A stretch of 64,000 bases of DNA from Pseudoalteromonas denitrificans DSM 6059 (GCF_900112265.1 NZ_FOLO01000016.1:1-64000); one strand, 5' to 3'. Shown: positions 43,859-54,611, counted from the stretch's first letter. Program-made: numbers and translations. The notes: generated by a model not told the origin, from the letters alone.

Positions 43859-44725
43859 ATGGCAACATCAGGACCAGATATATCATTATCGGCTGAACAA
43901 CTCTTAGCGGAAAGAAAGCGCTTAGAAACCATGTTTAAAGACCAGTTTACTAAATTTATAACTGTGATGTTCACTGATTTAGTCGATTCTACAAAAATGA
44001 CTGAATCGCATGGTGATTTGACCTCTCGTGAATTAATTAAACGTCATGACGATATTATTAAAACCATAATTCATACGCACCATGGCAAATTAGTTAAAAC
44101 CATGGGTGATGGCACAATGTCCTATTTCGAAGAAGCACAAAATGCCATGTCAGCCGCCGTTGCGATTCAAAAAAAGCTTCAAGATGTCAATAAAAACAAA
44201 GAAAATAATATACCAATTAATGTACGTATCGGCTTGAATTATGGCGAGGGCATAGTTGAAGAAAAGGATATATTTGGCGATGTTGTTAATGTTGCGGCTC
44301 GCTTTGAGGCACTCGCGCAATCAGGTGAAATTTATTTATCAGAGTCAGTATTTCAAGCCCTACCAGATAAAGGCGAATTTTATACGCGCATAATTAAACA
44401 AGCCACGTTAAAAGGTAAATCAGAGCCTGTTAATGTGATGAAGTTATTTTATAAAGCAGATGAAATTGAATACGACATTAATCATATTGAATCAAATCCA
44501 ACGTCTGGTGGTATCAGTGTCTTTGGTATTTTTAGAGTCATCATTTTTTTTATAATCATCGCAAGTATTATTTATGCCTTAATGTGGAGCGTAACATTTT
44601 TTGAAAAAACACCTGAAGTTGAAGACGTCAGATCCAAAAAACATACAACACAAGTTATAAAAGACATTAAAGAAAACCCTATTACTAAAATAAGGTCTAA
44701 AACTAATGCAAAAAGAACGGCTTAA
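43859..44725 (+). CDS. Membrane-anchored class III nucleotide (probable adenylyl) cyclase in the bcs operon
   Basis: 288 residues. The class III catalytic domain spans about 35–205: metal aspartates in FTDLVDS and MGDGTM, the adenine-type specificity pair Lys (LVKTMGDG) and Asp (DIFGDVVNVAARFE), with the transition-state Asn and Arg in the same segment. One C-terminal membrane helix (FGIFRVIIFFIIIASIIYAL, about 222–241) is followed by a short basic tail. All catalytic residues are present, so it is predicted active, probably on ATP. It overlaps bcsA by 20 bases. No bcs operon I know routinely contains such a gene. Confidence 0.9.
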   Translation: MATSGPDISLSAEQLLAERKRLETMFKDQFTKFITVMFTDLVDSTKMTESHGDLTSRELIKRHDDIIKTIIHTHHGKLVKTMGDGTMSYFEEAQNAMSAAVAIQKKLQDVNKNKENNIPINVRIGLNYGEGIVEEKDIFGDVVNVAARFEALAQSGEIYLSESVFQALPDKGEFYTRIIKQATLKGKSEPVNVMKLFYKADEIEYDINHIESNPTSGGISVFGIFRVIIFFIIIASIIYALMWSVTFFEKTPEVEDVRSKKHTTQVIKDIKENPITKIRSKTNAKRTA

Positions 44726-46910
44726 AATACCTTTATTAAGTAAAGTAGTTTTTGTTGTTTCAGGTATATTAGTTATATATTTAGCGAGCATTTCTCAGGT
44801 GCCTGAGGTGGCAATTTGGACTGGGTACGGGTTTGTTGTCATCGGTTTAGTGCTTAAAAAACGAAAATATATAAAACATGATGCGACTCGTATATTTGTA
44901 ATTGTTTTATTAGGTTTTGTGTCTATTCGATACTTAATGTGGCGTATAACAGATACTTTAGTTTATACAGGGGCTTTTGATTTCTTTTTTATGGCCTTAG
45001 TTTTTGCAGCCGAAATAGAAGTTTCTATGGTGCATTTTGTCGGTTTGTTTTCAAATATGATGCCTGTAAGAAGGCCTGTCTCTCCTAAAATTCCACATAC
45101 TTTAAGTAAAATACCCAGCGTTGATATTTTTATTCCTACTTTTAATGAGCCTGTTGAAGTGGTTGAAATAACAGCATTAGCTTGCCTAGACTTAGATTAT
45201 CCTAAACAAAAAGTGAACATTTACATTTTAGATGATGGTGGCACTGAGGCTAAACGAAATGATCCTATTTTGGGTAGCACCGCATGGTATCGACATAATA
45301 GGCTCAAAGAGTTTGCAAAAGATCATCATATAAAATATATCACTCGCGCTAAAAATGAAAAGGCAAAGTCGGGTAATATTAATAATGCGTTAAAACAAAC
45401 CTCAGGAGAGTTAATTTTATTTTTAGATTGTGATCATGTACCTGGACGAGAATTTTTACGTGAAACCGTTGGTTGGTTTTTAAAAGACCCTAAATTATTT
45501 TTAGTTCAAACGCCTCATTTTTTTGTCAATCCAGATCCTTTAGAGCAAAGCATGCATACATTTCATACTGTACCCAGTGAAAATGAAATGTTTTTTCGCT
45601 CATCTTTACCGGGTATCGACTTATGGAACTCTTCGTTTTTTTGTGGTTCTGCCGCAGTACTTAAACGTAAATATTTAGAAGAAGTTGGTGGTGTGCATGG
45701 TGAAACAATCACAGAAGATGCCGAAACATCAATGAAATTGCATAACATGGGTTATAACAGTCTTTATTTAAATAAGCCCATGGTATGTGGTATGACACCT
45801 GAAACATTCAGTGATTTTATCTTACAACGTACTCGCTGGTGCCAGGGAATGATACAGATTGGATTAATGTTTAATCCAATCATGCAAAAGGGACTCAGTT
45901 GGTATCAAAAAGTGTGTTATTCAAGCTTTTATATTTTTTGGTTTTTTGGACTGGCAAGAGTGATGTTTTTGATTGCACCGAGTTTATTCTTAATTTTTGG
46001 CTTGCAAATATATCATGCATCGGTTGATTTGGTTTTGGTCTACGCTTTACCACATTTATTAGCAAGTTTAATTTCAGCAGACATTATATATGGCCGTTAT
46101 CGTTGGCCGTTATTTTCTGAATTATATGAAAGTATTCAATCTTTGTTTTTGTTCCCCGTTGTTTTAGGGGTGATTGCTAACCCTAAATCACCAGCTTTTA
46201 AAGTCACACCTAAAGGTCAGACGCATGAAGAAATGAAACTGAGTCCGTTAGCGAAACCATTTTATTTTATTTGTTTTATATTATTACTTTCTATTCCATT
46301 TGCTATTCATAAATGGCAAACAATGCCTTTATTACGAGACACCATAGAAGTGTGTAGTGTCTGGCTAATGTTCAATTTACTTATGGCATTCAGTGCTATG
46401 GGGGTTTTTTGGGAAAGGCATCAAGTGCGTCATTTTCATCGCGCCATTATGAGTGAACAAGTTAAATTTTCTATAGATGATAAAACAAAACCATTTTGTG
46501 CCAGTGTGACCGATATTTCAATCTCAGGCATTGGGCTTTTATTACCTGATGAGCGCCCTTGGGGTAAAGAACAGAACATCAAAGTACACTTTAAAGATAA
46601 ATATGGCCGCCATTATCATTTACAAGCCATTGTTAAACGTATCATAAAAAGGGATAAACACATTTATTTAGGATGTGAATTTGTTGATGTGAAAAGTCAT
46701 TTTAGTGAACTTATTCACCTTATATATGGTGACAGTCAAAAATGGCAAGACTTTTGGTTTAGACCCCTTAAAAAACCGTCTGTACTGCGTATTATGTGGA
46801 TGTTTTTAAAGTGTGGAAAAACAGGTTTTGTTGAGACCTTTTCAGGTCTGAAAAAACTACTTTTAGAAAGTAAAAAATCAGGAAAACAGCCGAAGGAGAG
46901 TGAGTTATGA
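44706..46910 (+). CDS. bcsA: Cellulose synthase catalytic subunit BcsA
   Basis: 734 residues, multi-pass inner-membrane GT2 synthase. Catalytic marks are ILDDGG, FLDCDHVPG (DxD), FFCGSAAVLKR, TITEDAET (TED) and QRTRWCQGM (QxxRW). The C-terminal PilZ domain keeps RHQVR and DISISGIG, the c-di-GMP-binding residues. It polymerises UDP-glucose to beta-1,4-glucan and secretes it, activated by c-di-GMP. It overlaps the cyclase gene before it and bcsB after it (four bases), so expression is translationally coupled. Confidence 0.96.
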   Translation: MQKERLKIPLLSKVVFVVSGILVIYLASISQVPEVAIWTGYGFVVIGLVLKKRKYIKHDATRIFVIVLLGFVSIRYLMWRITDTLVYTGAFDFFFMALVFAAEIEVSMVHFVGLFSNMMPVRRPVSPKIPHTLSKIPSVDIFIPTFNEPVEVVEITALACLDLDYPKQKVNIYILDDGGTEAKRNDPILGSTAWYRHNRLKEFAKDHHIKYITRAKNEKAKSGNINNALKQTSGELILFLDCDHVPGREFLRETVGWFLKDPKLFLVQTPHFFVNPDPLEQSMHTFHTVPSENEMFFRSSLPGIDLWNSSFFCGSAAVLKRKYLEEVGGVHGETITEDAETSMKLHNMGYNSLYLNKPMVCGMTPETFSDFILQRTRWCQGMIQIGLMFNPIMQKGLSWYQKVCYSSFYIFWFFGLARVMFLIAPSLFLIFGLQIYHASVDLVLVYALPHLLASLISADIIYGRYRWPLFSELYESIQSLFLFPVVLGVIANPKSPAFKVTPKGQTHEEMKLSPLAKPFYFICFILLLSIPFAIHKWQTMPLLRDTIEVCSVWLMFNLLMAFSAMGVFWERHQVRHFHRAIMSEQVKFSIDDKTKPFCASVTDISISGIGLLLPDERPWGKEQNIKVHFKDKYGRHYHLQAIVKRIIKRDKHIYLGCEFVDVKSHFSELIHLIYGDSQKWQDFWFRPLKKPSVLRIMWMFLKCGKTGFVETFSGLKKLLLESKKSGKQPKESEL

Positions 46911-49099
46911 ATTTTGTTTGGGTCAAAATATTACTCTTATTGCTACTCATTTGTAGCAATGTTGCGATGGGTAAAACAATCAAGGTACCGCTCACTGATA
47001 TCTTTCCGGTGAAAAGTTTAGACTTAAGGTGCATAGATGCAAAATATGAACTTAAGTTGCCAATACCTGAACGCTGGAAAATAAACAGTGCGCGTTTAAG
47101 TTTCAGCTATATTAATTCCGCCTCATTATTAAAAAAGAATTCTCAACTTGTAGTTAGGCTAAATGGTACACCACTGGCACAAATGAAGTTAGACCCTAAT
47201 GCCCCAGAAGGGAGTGCTGAAATTAATCTTCCACCACTCTTATTACAAGCAGGTTATAACAACGTTACTTTTGGTGTCAGCCAGCATTATGCGACTCAGT
47301 GTGAATTGCCTTGTGTACCAGAGCTTTGGACACGATTAAAATTAGACCAAGCATTTATTGAATTTGATTATCAGCTAAAAGAATTACCACAAAAAATATC
47401 TCAGGTTGCTTCCGCTTTATTTGATGAAAAAAGCTTTGTTGATAATAAAGTTAATATCATTACGCAAGACCGCACTGATAAAGTACTTTCTTTAGTAGGG
47501 GGGGTCGCCTCTGGTATTGGCATTAGGTTCAATTTTCAACCTCTTGAATTTACTTCTTTGTCTCAAATACAAGAAAATAGTGATAACTTATTAATAGGTA
47601 CGAAGGAGTTTGTAGAATCTTACTTAGCACAATATGATATAGAATTTGATGTTTCTAAACCCGTTGTTAAAATATTTCCTCTGCCTACTAAGGTGTATGA
47701 TGAAGAAAATGGTGACTACTTCCGCGCTGATAAACGACATGCCTTGATAGTGATTAGCGGTATCACAGAAAAAGAAATTAGATTGGCTGCTGACTCTTTT
47801 GATATTTTATCATTGCCTTTTCCGGACTCATCCAAAATGGAGCTTTATGAATTTGAAATACCGGATATAAAATTATATTCGGGTAAAAATACTTTAGGCA
47901 CAGGTGTTGACTATCCATTTAGTAAAATGGACTTCACAACGCACACCTTTAGAGGGTTTGCGGGTTCAAATAAACAGATAAACTTTAGATTACCGCCTGA
48001 TTTTTTAATTAAACCAAACCAATATGTGAAAGTGAAACTTAACTTTGCATATGGTGCGGGTTCTCGTCTTGACTCTGTTTTAAATGTACTTTTAAATGAA
48101 AAGTATATTGCATCTATTCATTTAGATGATCCCAGAGGCGGGTTAATCAGTAATTATGAAATTGATTTGCCAACTTATTTATTTAAAGGCGGCGCTAATT
48201 CACTTTCATTTCAACCTGTAATGACGCCATTGATCACTGAGAACTGTAGTTTTGTTCATACGGAAAACTTGTTTTTAACCTTGTTTGATAACTCAAATTT
48301 ACATTTCCCTGATATGCCACATCAAATTACGATGCCCAGATTAGATCTTATGTTTGTAAATGGCTTCCCTTATACACGTTGGCCTGATGGTTATCAGGCA
48401 AAAATATATATTCCCCAAGTAAATGATCAAACCGTTGCAGCGGCACTCAATATTATGGGGTTATTAGGGCAAAAAAATGGTTACCCTTTATTGAGTATGG
48501 AAATTACCAGTACACTTCCACAAAAATATGATGGTGAATTAATTGTGATTGGTAAAATATCAGACTTACCTAAAAAGTTGGCTGAAATAGCACCGCTGTC
48601 AGTTGGTGAGCAATACCGTGTTCCTTATCCCGTATTTAAATCTTCTGATGATGAAAATACAGTCGCAATTTCGACACAAGACAGTGAAATTAGTTTACAA
48701 AAAGGCATTTTAATGCAATTTCAGTCGCCAGATGTATTAGGTCGAAGCATCGTTATGCTAACGGCTAAAAGCGATGAAACGGTAGAAAAATTAAGTCAGG
48801 CTGTGACGCGAGGCGGCGTACAGTCAAATATTAAAGGCGACCTTGTTCTAATTGATTTCATTCAAGATGAAAATGCTGAGCCCGAAAGTACTAAGTTTAA
48901 CTATGCAACAACAGCTATAAAAGTTGGTAAAAGCTATATTACAGGCAAAGGCGGAAAAATATCACCAATTGAGTCGATAATGGTCAATAATCCAAATTTA
49001 TATTGGGGACTTATTTTTGGATTGATCATTATATTTGCATGGTTGTTCTATTGGATTTTAAATCGCCGACGTATCAATAGGCAAAATCAAGCCCAATAA
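46907..49099 (+). CDS. bcsB: Cellulose synthase periplasmic subunit BcsB
   Basis: 730 residues: signal peptide (LLLLLICSNVAMG), two repeats of a carbohydrate-binding-like and a flavodoxin-like domain (for example ARLSFSYINSASLLKKNSQL and the later RLDSVLNVLLNEKYIASIHL), and a C-terminal membrane anchor (LYWGLIFGLIIIFAWLFYWI) that docks to BcsA. It guides the glucan through the periplasm. ATGA overlap with bcsA. Confidence 0.95.
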   Translation: MNFVWVKILLLLLLICSNVAMGKTIKVPLTDIFPVKSLDLRCIDAKYELKLPIPERWKINSARLSFSYINSASLLKKNSQLVVRLNGTPLAQMKLDPNAPEGSAEINLPPLLLQAGYNNVTFGVSQHYATQCELPCVPELWTRLKLDQAFIEFDYQLKELPQKISQVASALFDEKSFVDNKVNIITQDRTDKVLSLVGGVASGIGIRFNFQPLEFTSLSQIQENSDNLLIGTKEFVESYLAQYDIEFDVSKPVVKIFPLPTKVYDEENGDYFRADKRHALIVISGITEKEIRLAADSFDILSLPFPDSSKMELYEFEIPDIKLYSGKNTLGTGVDYPFSKMDFTTHTFRGFAGSNKQINFRLPPDFLIKPNQYVKVKLNFAYGAGSRLDSVLNVLLNEKYIASIHLDDPRGGLISNYEIDLPTYLFKGGANSLSFQPVMTPLITENCSFVHTENLFLTLFDNSNLHFPDMPHQITMPRLDLMFVNGFPYTRWPDGYQAKIYIPQVNDQTVAAALNIMGLLGQKNGYPLLSMEITSTLPQKYDGELIVIGKISDLPKKLAEIAPLSVGEQYRVPYPVFKSSDDENTVAISTQDSEISLQKGILMQFQSPDVLGRSIVMLTAKSDETVEKLSQAVTRGGVQSNIKGDLVLIDFIQDENAEPESTKFNYATTAIKVGKSYITGKGGKISPIESIMVNNPNLYWGLIFGLIIIFAWLFYWILNRRRINRQNQAQ

Positions 49100-49116
49100 C
49101 ATTGTTGGGGTAAATA

Positions 49117-52100
49117 ATGAAATCAGTCAGTTTGATTATATGCTTACTTAGTTTCAGCTTATTAGCGCAAGCTGAAGAATATAGCCTGCTATTTAGCCGA
49201 GGACAAAATCTTCAGCAAAGTAGAGAAAATGCCATGATAGCAAGTGGCATAGTACCTTTCTCGTGCATTGTTGCCAATCAGGTTGGTAGCTTTATTGTTC
49301 GCTGTGGGGTAACAGATAAAAAGTCTCTGCTTAACTGGCAAGTTTTGATGGATGAATATGATATTAAAACTCAAATAATGCCTTACACTGAAGGGGCGGA
49401 TGTTGTTTTATTTGAATACCTTCCTATTACACTCAGTGAAACCACACAAAAATATTTAATCGAAATTGCTGCAAAACAACTTAACTTTTCAGCTAAAAAA
49501 AATGAACATCAGAAAACAGAAATTGCTGATGTCTCGTGGGATAAAGAACAAGTACGCCAAGGTATGTATTTTATTGATAGAGGGTGGGCGGCTTACAATA
49601 ACAAAGAGTTTATATTGTCAGAAAATTTGTTCTCTTTAGCCTATAAAGTGGCACTTTTACAAAATGCAGCGCTATTTGGTCAGGCGTTGACAAATATGGA
49701 GTTAAATCATTTAGACAAAAGTTTAAAACAACTCAAAAAGTTATATCAAGAAAAATTTAACTTAAATGATGTTTTACCCGTTTTACTTGCTGTCGCTGAG
49801 CAATTACAAGATCATAAAACTGTGACTGAAATTTTACCTGAATTAACGCCTGAACAAAGAGTTATTTGGCAGCAAAGGTTATTAAAAATCGAATTTAGCC
49901 GTTTTGTAAATGAGAAAAAAACTCATAAAAATGATTATGATAAAGCCAATAAATTTACTTCATTATTAAATAATTGCATGGCGCTAGACGCCTGGTTTAA
50001 ATTAATAAAGCAAGCAGAAAAGCGCAATTACAATGGCAGTTTAACTTGGGTTGAAATTTTAAGTCAAACCTGCCAAAAACAAAATGAACTCATGGCGCTG
50101 GCTTATGCTGGCGTAAAATTAAACTATAAAAATAAAGGCATTGTTGAAAGTGACAAATTTTTAATAATGTTATCAAGTAAAATTAATAATACAAAATTAA
50201 AAAATAAATTAGATAAATTGAGATTTGATATGCTGATGCAAGCGGCAAATCTAGAAAAAAATCTAGATATTAAAAAGTCACTTTATTCTAAAATATTAAA
50301 GATTTGGCCTAATAATCAAAATGGTCGCCAAGCCGCAGCTTGGCTGGAGTATGAAATAAAAAACTACCAAAAAGCTTATAATTTGTTTTTACCTAATTGG
50401 CAAAAATTTGGCAATAAAAAAGCATTGAAAGGCATGGTCTATGCTTTGATTGGTCAAAATAAGAGTAAAAAGGCCTTGATACTTGCTAAAAATAATCATC
50501 AGGAAGATTTATACTTAATTGCCTTAAAGCGTATGCTTTCAGATGAAAAAATACCTTCAAAAAATAGCTTTGATATCGCTCAAAAAGTCCATGCCTTGGA
50601 AGCCGATTATCAACCTGCATTAGCTGCTTTATCTTGGTACTCGTTTGAAAAAAAAGATTATTTAAAAGCAAAGTCGTACTTTGAACATTGGTACTCTCTA
50701 AGCCCGCTTGATAAAAGCATCGCCCAAGGGTTATTAGATAGTATGGTGAATTTAGGCATGCTAATACCTGCTTTAAATATGGCAAAAAAAATTGATGGGG
50801 TGAACTTTAAATTACAACCTAAAGTATTATCTGAAACAGCCATGTCTGCATTTACAAAAAAAAATTACCAACAGGCAATTGAATCCTTTGAACAAATCAT
50901 GCAAAAACAAAAGTTAACTCAAGCTCAAAGCTCAGTTTATGCGTGGTCGTTATTTCATCAAAAAAAGTATCATAAAAGTAAAAATGAATTTGAACAATTA
51001 TTTGTGAAACACGATCAGGATGATTATTTGCAAGGTTTGATTTCTTCTTTAGAAAATTTAAAAGATCAAAGCGCTTTAAGCATTTTATATGAAAAGTTAG
51101 CTCTAAATAGTAAATATGATATTTATACGGCTAAAAATGATTATCAAAATGGTCAGTGGTTAAATGCCTCTTTTACAGACCCAAGTCATGAGATATATGG
51201 AAACTTGCATAAAGCTTTTATTTGGTATGATATCGACTGGAATATGAAAGAGGGAGACAAAGGCATTAGTAAGCTTGACTTACTGACACAACAATTAGGT
51301 TTATCGTATAGTTTTTCAGTAAAGCATCAAATAAATATTATGCTTAATAAATACAAAACAGATGCACAAATAAGGCCTCAAAACCCCAGTTTTGGCCGTG
51401 ATTATTTAAACTTGTTTATCAATGAACAAAAAACAACATCGTCTGAGATTTGGCCAGCGATTGAATACTTATACCAAGGTAAAAATAGTGTTTCTTTGAA
51501 TTTTGCAAAAGCCCCCTTATTAGATGAAATGGATAAAACGTATTGGGGCAGTTTGAGTTGGAGAAATAAAAGCTGGTGGGTTCAGTTATATCAGGATGGT
51601 ATTTTAGAGTCGCAACTGTCTTTATTGGGCCAAAAAGACCCATATAGCAGTGAATACTTTGGTGCAGCGTATAAAAAAGGGCTTCAAGTTGAATACACAT
51701 TCACATTACAAACACCCTGGCTTGCTAATGTATCAGGTAACTTCTCTAATATCAGAGGCCAAAATATTATAGATAATAGAGAGTATGACTTGAACTTTAG
51801 TGTAAATCGCTCATTTGATTTTGATTGGGCAAACATTAATGGTGGAGGTTTTATACAGTGGCAAAGTTATCAATACAATTCAAATGCTTATCAATTTGGG
51901 CATGGCGGTTATTTTAGTCCTCAAAACATGGGGATTATAGGTTTATTTTCCCGTATTCATCAATATGACATTAAAAACTGGTGGTATGTAGATTTATCGA
52001 TAAATTACTTTAACTGGCAAACAAAAAATATAGCTTTATATCCTTTAGATAATCGTTTTGAGCAATTAAATGAGGAGGATAAGGATGGGATTGGTGGGGC

Positions 52101-52311
52101 GGTTGCAGCTGAGAAACATTGGTTAATATCAAAACATTGGGAGCTAGGTGCAGGCCTGCAATATAGTATATCTCCTGGATATAAACATGCTAAATTTGGT
52201 TTGACCTTACGTTATTTATTTGGTGCTAGAAGCAATTTATGGCCAAGAAATAAAATACTTGAAACAAAAAGAAATATTAATAGTTATAACCAAAGGTTGG
52301 TTGAAAAATAA
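49117..52311 (+). CDS. bcsC: Cellulose export protein BcsC (TPR + outer-membrane barrel)
   Basis: 1064 residues. Signal peptide (LIICLLSFSLLAQA), a long helical TPR region in the middle (for example WLEYEIKNYQKAYNLFLPNW), and a C-terminal BcsC-type beta-barrel with many aromatic strands (YEYTF-like; GLQVEYTFTLQTPWLANVSG; ending in LTLRYLFG). It carries cellulose across the outer membrane. Slightly shorter than E. coli BcsC (1157). It ends the operon; no bcsD, bcsQ or bcsEFG is seen in the window. Confidence 0.9.
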   Translation: MKSVSLIICLLSFSLLAQAEEYSLLFSRGQNLQQSRENAMIASGIVPFSCIVANQVGSFIVRCGVTDKKSLLNWQVLMDEYDIKTQIMPYTEGADVVLFEYLPITLSETTQKYLIEIAAKQLNFSAKKNEHQKTEIADVSWDKEQVRQGMYFIDRGWAAYNNKEFILSENLFSLAYKVALLQNAALFGQALTNMELNHLDKSLKQLKKLYQEKFNLNDVLPVLLAVAEQLQDHKTVTEILPELTPEQRVIWQQRLLKIEFSRFVNEKKTHKNDYDKANKFTSLLNNCMALDAWFKLIKQAEKRNYNGSLTWVEILSQTCQKQNELMALAYAGVKLNYKNKGIVESDKFLIMLSSKINNTKLKNKLDKLRFDMLMQAANLEKNLDIKKSLYSKILKIWPNNQNGRQAAAWLEYEIKNYQKAYNLFLPNWQKFGNKKALKGMVYALIGQNKSKKALILAKNNHQEDLYLIALKRMLSDEKIPSKNSFDIAQKVHALEADYQPALAALSWYSFEKKDYLKAKSYFEHWYSLSPLDKSIAQGLLDSMVNLGMLIPALNMAKKIDGVNFKLQPKVLSETAMSAFTKKNYQQAIESFEQIMQKQKLTQAQSSVYAWSLFHQKKYHKSKNEFEQLFVKHDQDDYLQGLISSLENLKDQSALSILYEKLALNSKYDIYTAKNDYQNGQWLNASFTDPSHEIYGNLHKAFIWYDIDWNMKEGDKGISKLDLLTQQLGLSYSFSVKHQINIMLNKYKTDAQIRPQNPSFGRDYLNLFINEQKTTSSEIWPAIEYLYQGKNSVSLNFAKAPLLDEMDKTYWGSLSWRNKSWWVQLYQDGILESQLSLLGQKDPYSSEYFGAAYKKGLQVEYTFTLQTPWLANVSGNFSNIRGQNIIDNREYDLNFSVNRSFDFDWANINGGGFIQWQSYQYNSNAYQFGHGGYFSPQNMGIIGLFSRIHQYDIKNWWYVDLSINYFNWQTKNIALYPLDNRFEQLNEEDKDGIGGAVAAEKHWLISKHWELGAGLQYSISPGYKHAKFGLTLRYLFGARSNLWPRNKILETKRNINSYNQRLVEK

Positions 52312-52328
52312 AACTCAGTTTTTGAAAC

Positions 52329-54419
52329 TTACCTATTTAAAAAAGGGGTACTGCGTTTTAATTGTTGCGTGAACTTTTTTGCCGAGATAGGTTTAGAGAT
52401 TAAAAACCCTTGAATAAAGTCACAATGTGCATTTTTTAGCAGTTGCATTTGGGCTTGAGTTTCAACACCTTCTGCAATAACTTGTAATCCAAGTTTATGA
52501 GCCATTACAATGATTGCTTCGCATAAAGCCTGATTTTGCGGTGAAAACTCTAAATCGCGAACAAATGCTTGATCAATTTTCAAAAAGTTAATATCAAATT
52601 TTGTTAAATATGAAAGAGAAGCATAGCCAGTTCCAAAATCATCAAGTGATATTTCGATGCCTTGTTCTTGAAAATTACTGAGCTTTTCTTTTGTTTCAGG
52701 GCAGTCTTCTAGTAATAACCCTTCTGTTATCTCAATGCAAATTCCATAATGTAAATTAAGTTCTTTTACCGTTTTACTCCATAAAGCATCAACAGTATTG
52801 TTGGATGCTTGAAACTGTACTGGAGATTTATTTACACTAATTTGAAAAAGTGGATCAAATTCATCTTGCCACAGCTTTACTTGTTTTGCCGCTGTTGTAA
52901 AAACCCAATTTCCTATGCTTTCGATAATGCCTGAACTTTCGGCTAAGGGAATAAAATCAGCAGGGTTGATCATGCCAAGTTCAGCATGATGCCAGCGTAA
53001 TAAAGCCTCAGCTTTAAATACCTTATTATTGGATAAGTTTATTATAGGTTGATATAAAACTTCAAAATCTTGTTCAATAATAGCGAGTCTAAGCTCTTGC
53101 ATTAATGAATGATTTTTTTCTGCATCTAATCTGAGTTGCTCAGTGAAATAATTAAATTGTTTGCGGCCTCTGTTTTTTGACTGGTACATGGCTTGATCGG
53201 AAAACTTAAGTAATTCATCCATTTTATCTGTATGTTCAGGAAATAAAGTTATGCCTATGCTGGCAGAAACAAAAACAGACTCATTGCCAATATAAAAAGG
53301 TAATTCCAACGTTTGAATTATTTTTTGTGCTACTAGGTCAATGCTTTGGTTATCTTGAATTTGACTTAAAATTACGGTGAATTCATCGCCCCCTATGCGC
53401 GATACAGTATCTGATTCTCGTAGAATAAGCTTAATGCGTTCAGATGCTTCAATTAATAATAGATCACCGGCATCATGACCTAGTGTATCGTTAACTTCTT
53501 TAAAGTGATCTAAATCTATAAAAAATAATGCAAATTTATCACAATTCCTTTTGCTCTTTATTATTTCTTGTTTGAGTCTGTCTGCAAACATGTTGCGATT
53601 AGGTAGTTGGGTGAGTGAGTCAAAATTTGCTTGTTGCCAAATTACAATTTGAGACTGTTTTTTATCGGTAATATCTAAAATAGAGCCCACCATTCTAAAG
53701 GGGATACCATGTTTATCCCTAATGGCTTCTCCTACAATTTGAAACCAAAGTTCATGGTGTTTTTGAGAAAACAATCGACATTCAACATTAAATGAAACAA
53801 AAGGGTCATCTAAATGTTGTTGCAGTTGAAATTCAAACTCGCCAACATCTTCAGGATGTAATTGCTCTAATAATGTTGCCCAGTTATTACCAAAAGCTAA
53901 GTTATCATAGCCTAATAAATCGGTAAATTTTGTTGAATAATATACTGAATTTGATTTGATGTTCCAATCCCAAACACCGGCACTGGAACCTTTTAAAGCC
54001 AGTTCATATCTTTGTTGGTTAACAATTAATTGAGATTGTATTTTATTCAGTTCAGAAATATCTTCAACACAGCCTACATAAGCAATGAGTTTATTACGGC
54101 TATCAAAAATGGGATGGGCATTCACGTGTAGTTGTAATTGATGGTTATTTGGGAACTTCATTCTAAAGGTATAAGAAAATACCTGTTTTTTTGCGATACA
54201 ACGATTCCAATATTTTAAAATTGCCACCTTATCTTTAGGATGAAAGTAAGTGGCGTATCCTTGTCCTAATGTTTGTTCAAGCGTTAAACCAAGTAATTTT
54301 TGCAATGCTTTATTTGTATAGGTGCAGTGACCTTTGGGATCTGTTTCAAATATACCTGAAGGTGCATTTTCAGTTAATCGATAAAATTGATTGTTTCTGG
54401 CTTTTGAAGTTTGTTTCAC
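52329..54419 (-). CDS. PAS–PAS–GGDEF–EAL c-di-GMP turnover protein
   Basis: About 696 residues. The GTG at 54419 has AAAAGGA six to seven bases upstream; the longer TTG form has no such site. Two PAS domains (opening FYRLTENAPSGIFETD and GVWDWNIKSNSVYYS), then GGDEF with intact SRIGGDEFTVIL, then EAL with AEALLRWHH and DDFGTGYASLSYL, so both activities may be present. No membrane helix, so a cytoplasmic sensor. It is convergent with bcsC and is a good candidate to control BcsA through c-di-GMP. Confidence 0.93.
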   Translation of the reverse strand: MKQTSKARNNQFYRLTENAPSGIFETDPKGHCTYTNKALQKLLGLTLEQTLGQGYATYFHPKDKVAILKYWNRCIAKKQVFSYTFRMKFPNNHQLQLHVNAHPIFDSRNKLIAYVGCVEDISELNKIQSQLIVNQQRYELALKGSSAGVWDWNIKSNSVYYSTKFTDLLGYDNLAFGNNWATLLEQLHPEDVGEFEFQLQQHLDDPFVSFNVECRLFSQKHHELWFQIVGEAIRDKHGIPFRMVGSILDITDKKQSQIVIWQQANFDSLTQLPNRNMFADRLKQEIIKSKRNCDKFALFFIDLDHFKEVNDTLGHDAGDLLLIEASERIKLILRESDTVSRIGGDEFTVILSQIQDNQSIDLVAQKIIQTLELPFYIGNESVFVSASIGITLFPEHTDKMDELLKFSDQAMYQSKNRGRKQFNYFTEQLRLDAEKNHSLMQELRLAIIEQDFEVLYQPIINLSNNKVFKAEALLRWHHAELGMINPADFIPLAESSGIIESIGNWVFTTAAKQVKLWQDEFDPLFQISVNKSPVQFQASNNTVDALWSKTVKELNLHYGICIEITEGLLLEDCPETKEKLSNFQEQGIEISLDDFGTGYASLSYLTKFDINFLKIDQAFVRDLEFSPQNQALCEAIIVMAHKLGLQVIAEGVETQAQMQLLKNAHCDFIQGFLISKPISAKKFTQQLKRSTPFLNR

Positions 54420-54611
54420 ATCAATTCCTTTTAATGATACTCGCCATTTCAAGATAGCTGAGTGCCATTTATATCCACTTTAAGTTTAGCTCAAACGTCA
54501 AAGTATCACGTATAGATAACCTATTTTAAGATTATAGTTCAAGAATAAAAAAATATTTTATGAATTTAAAAATAACGTCTATGTTTAATAACATAGCTGA
54601 TAGGAGGTCAT

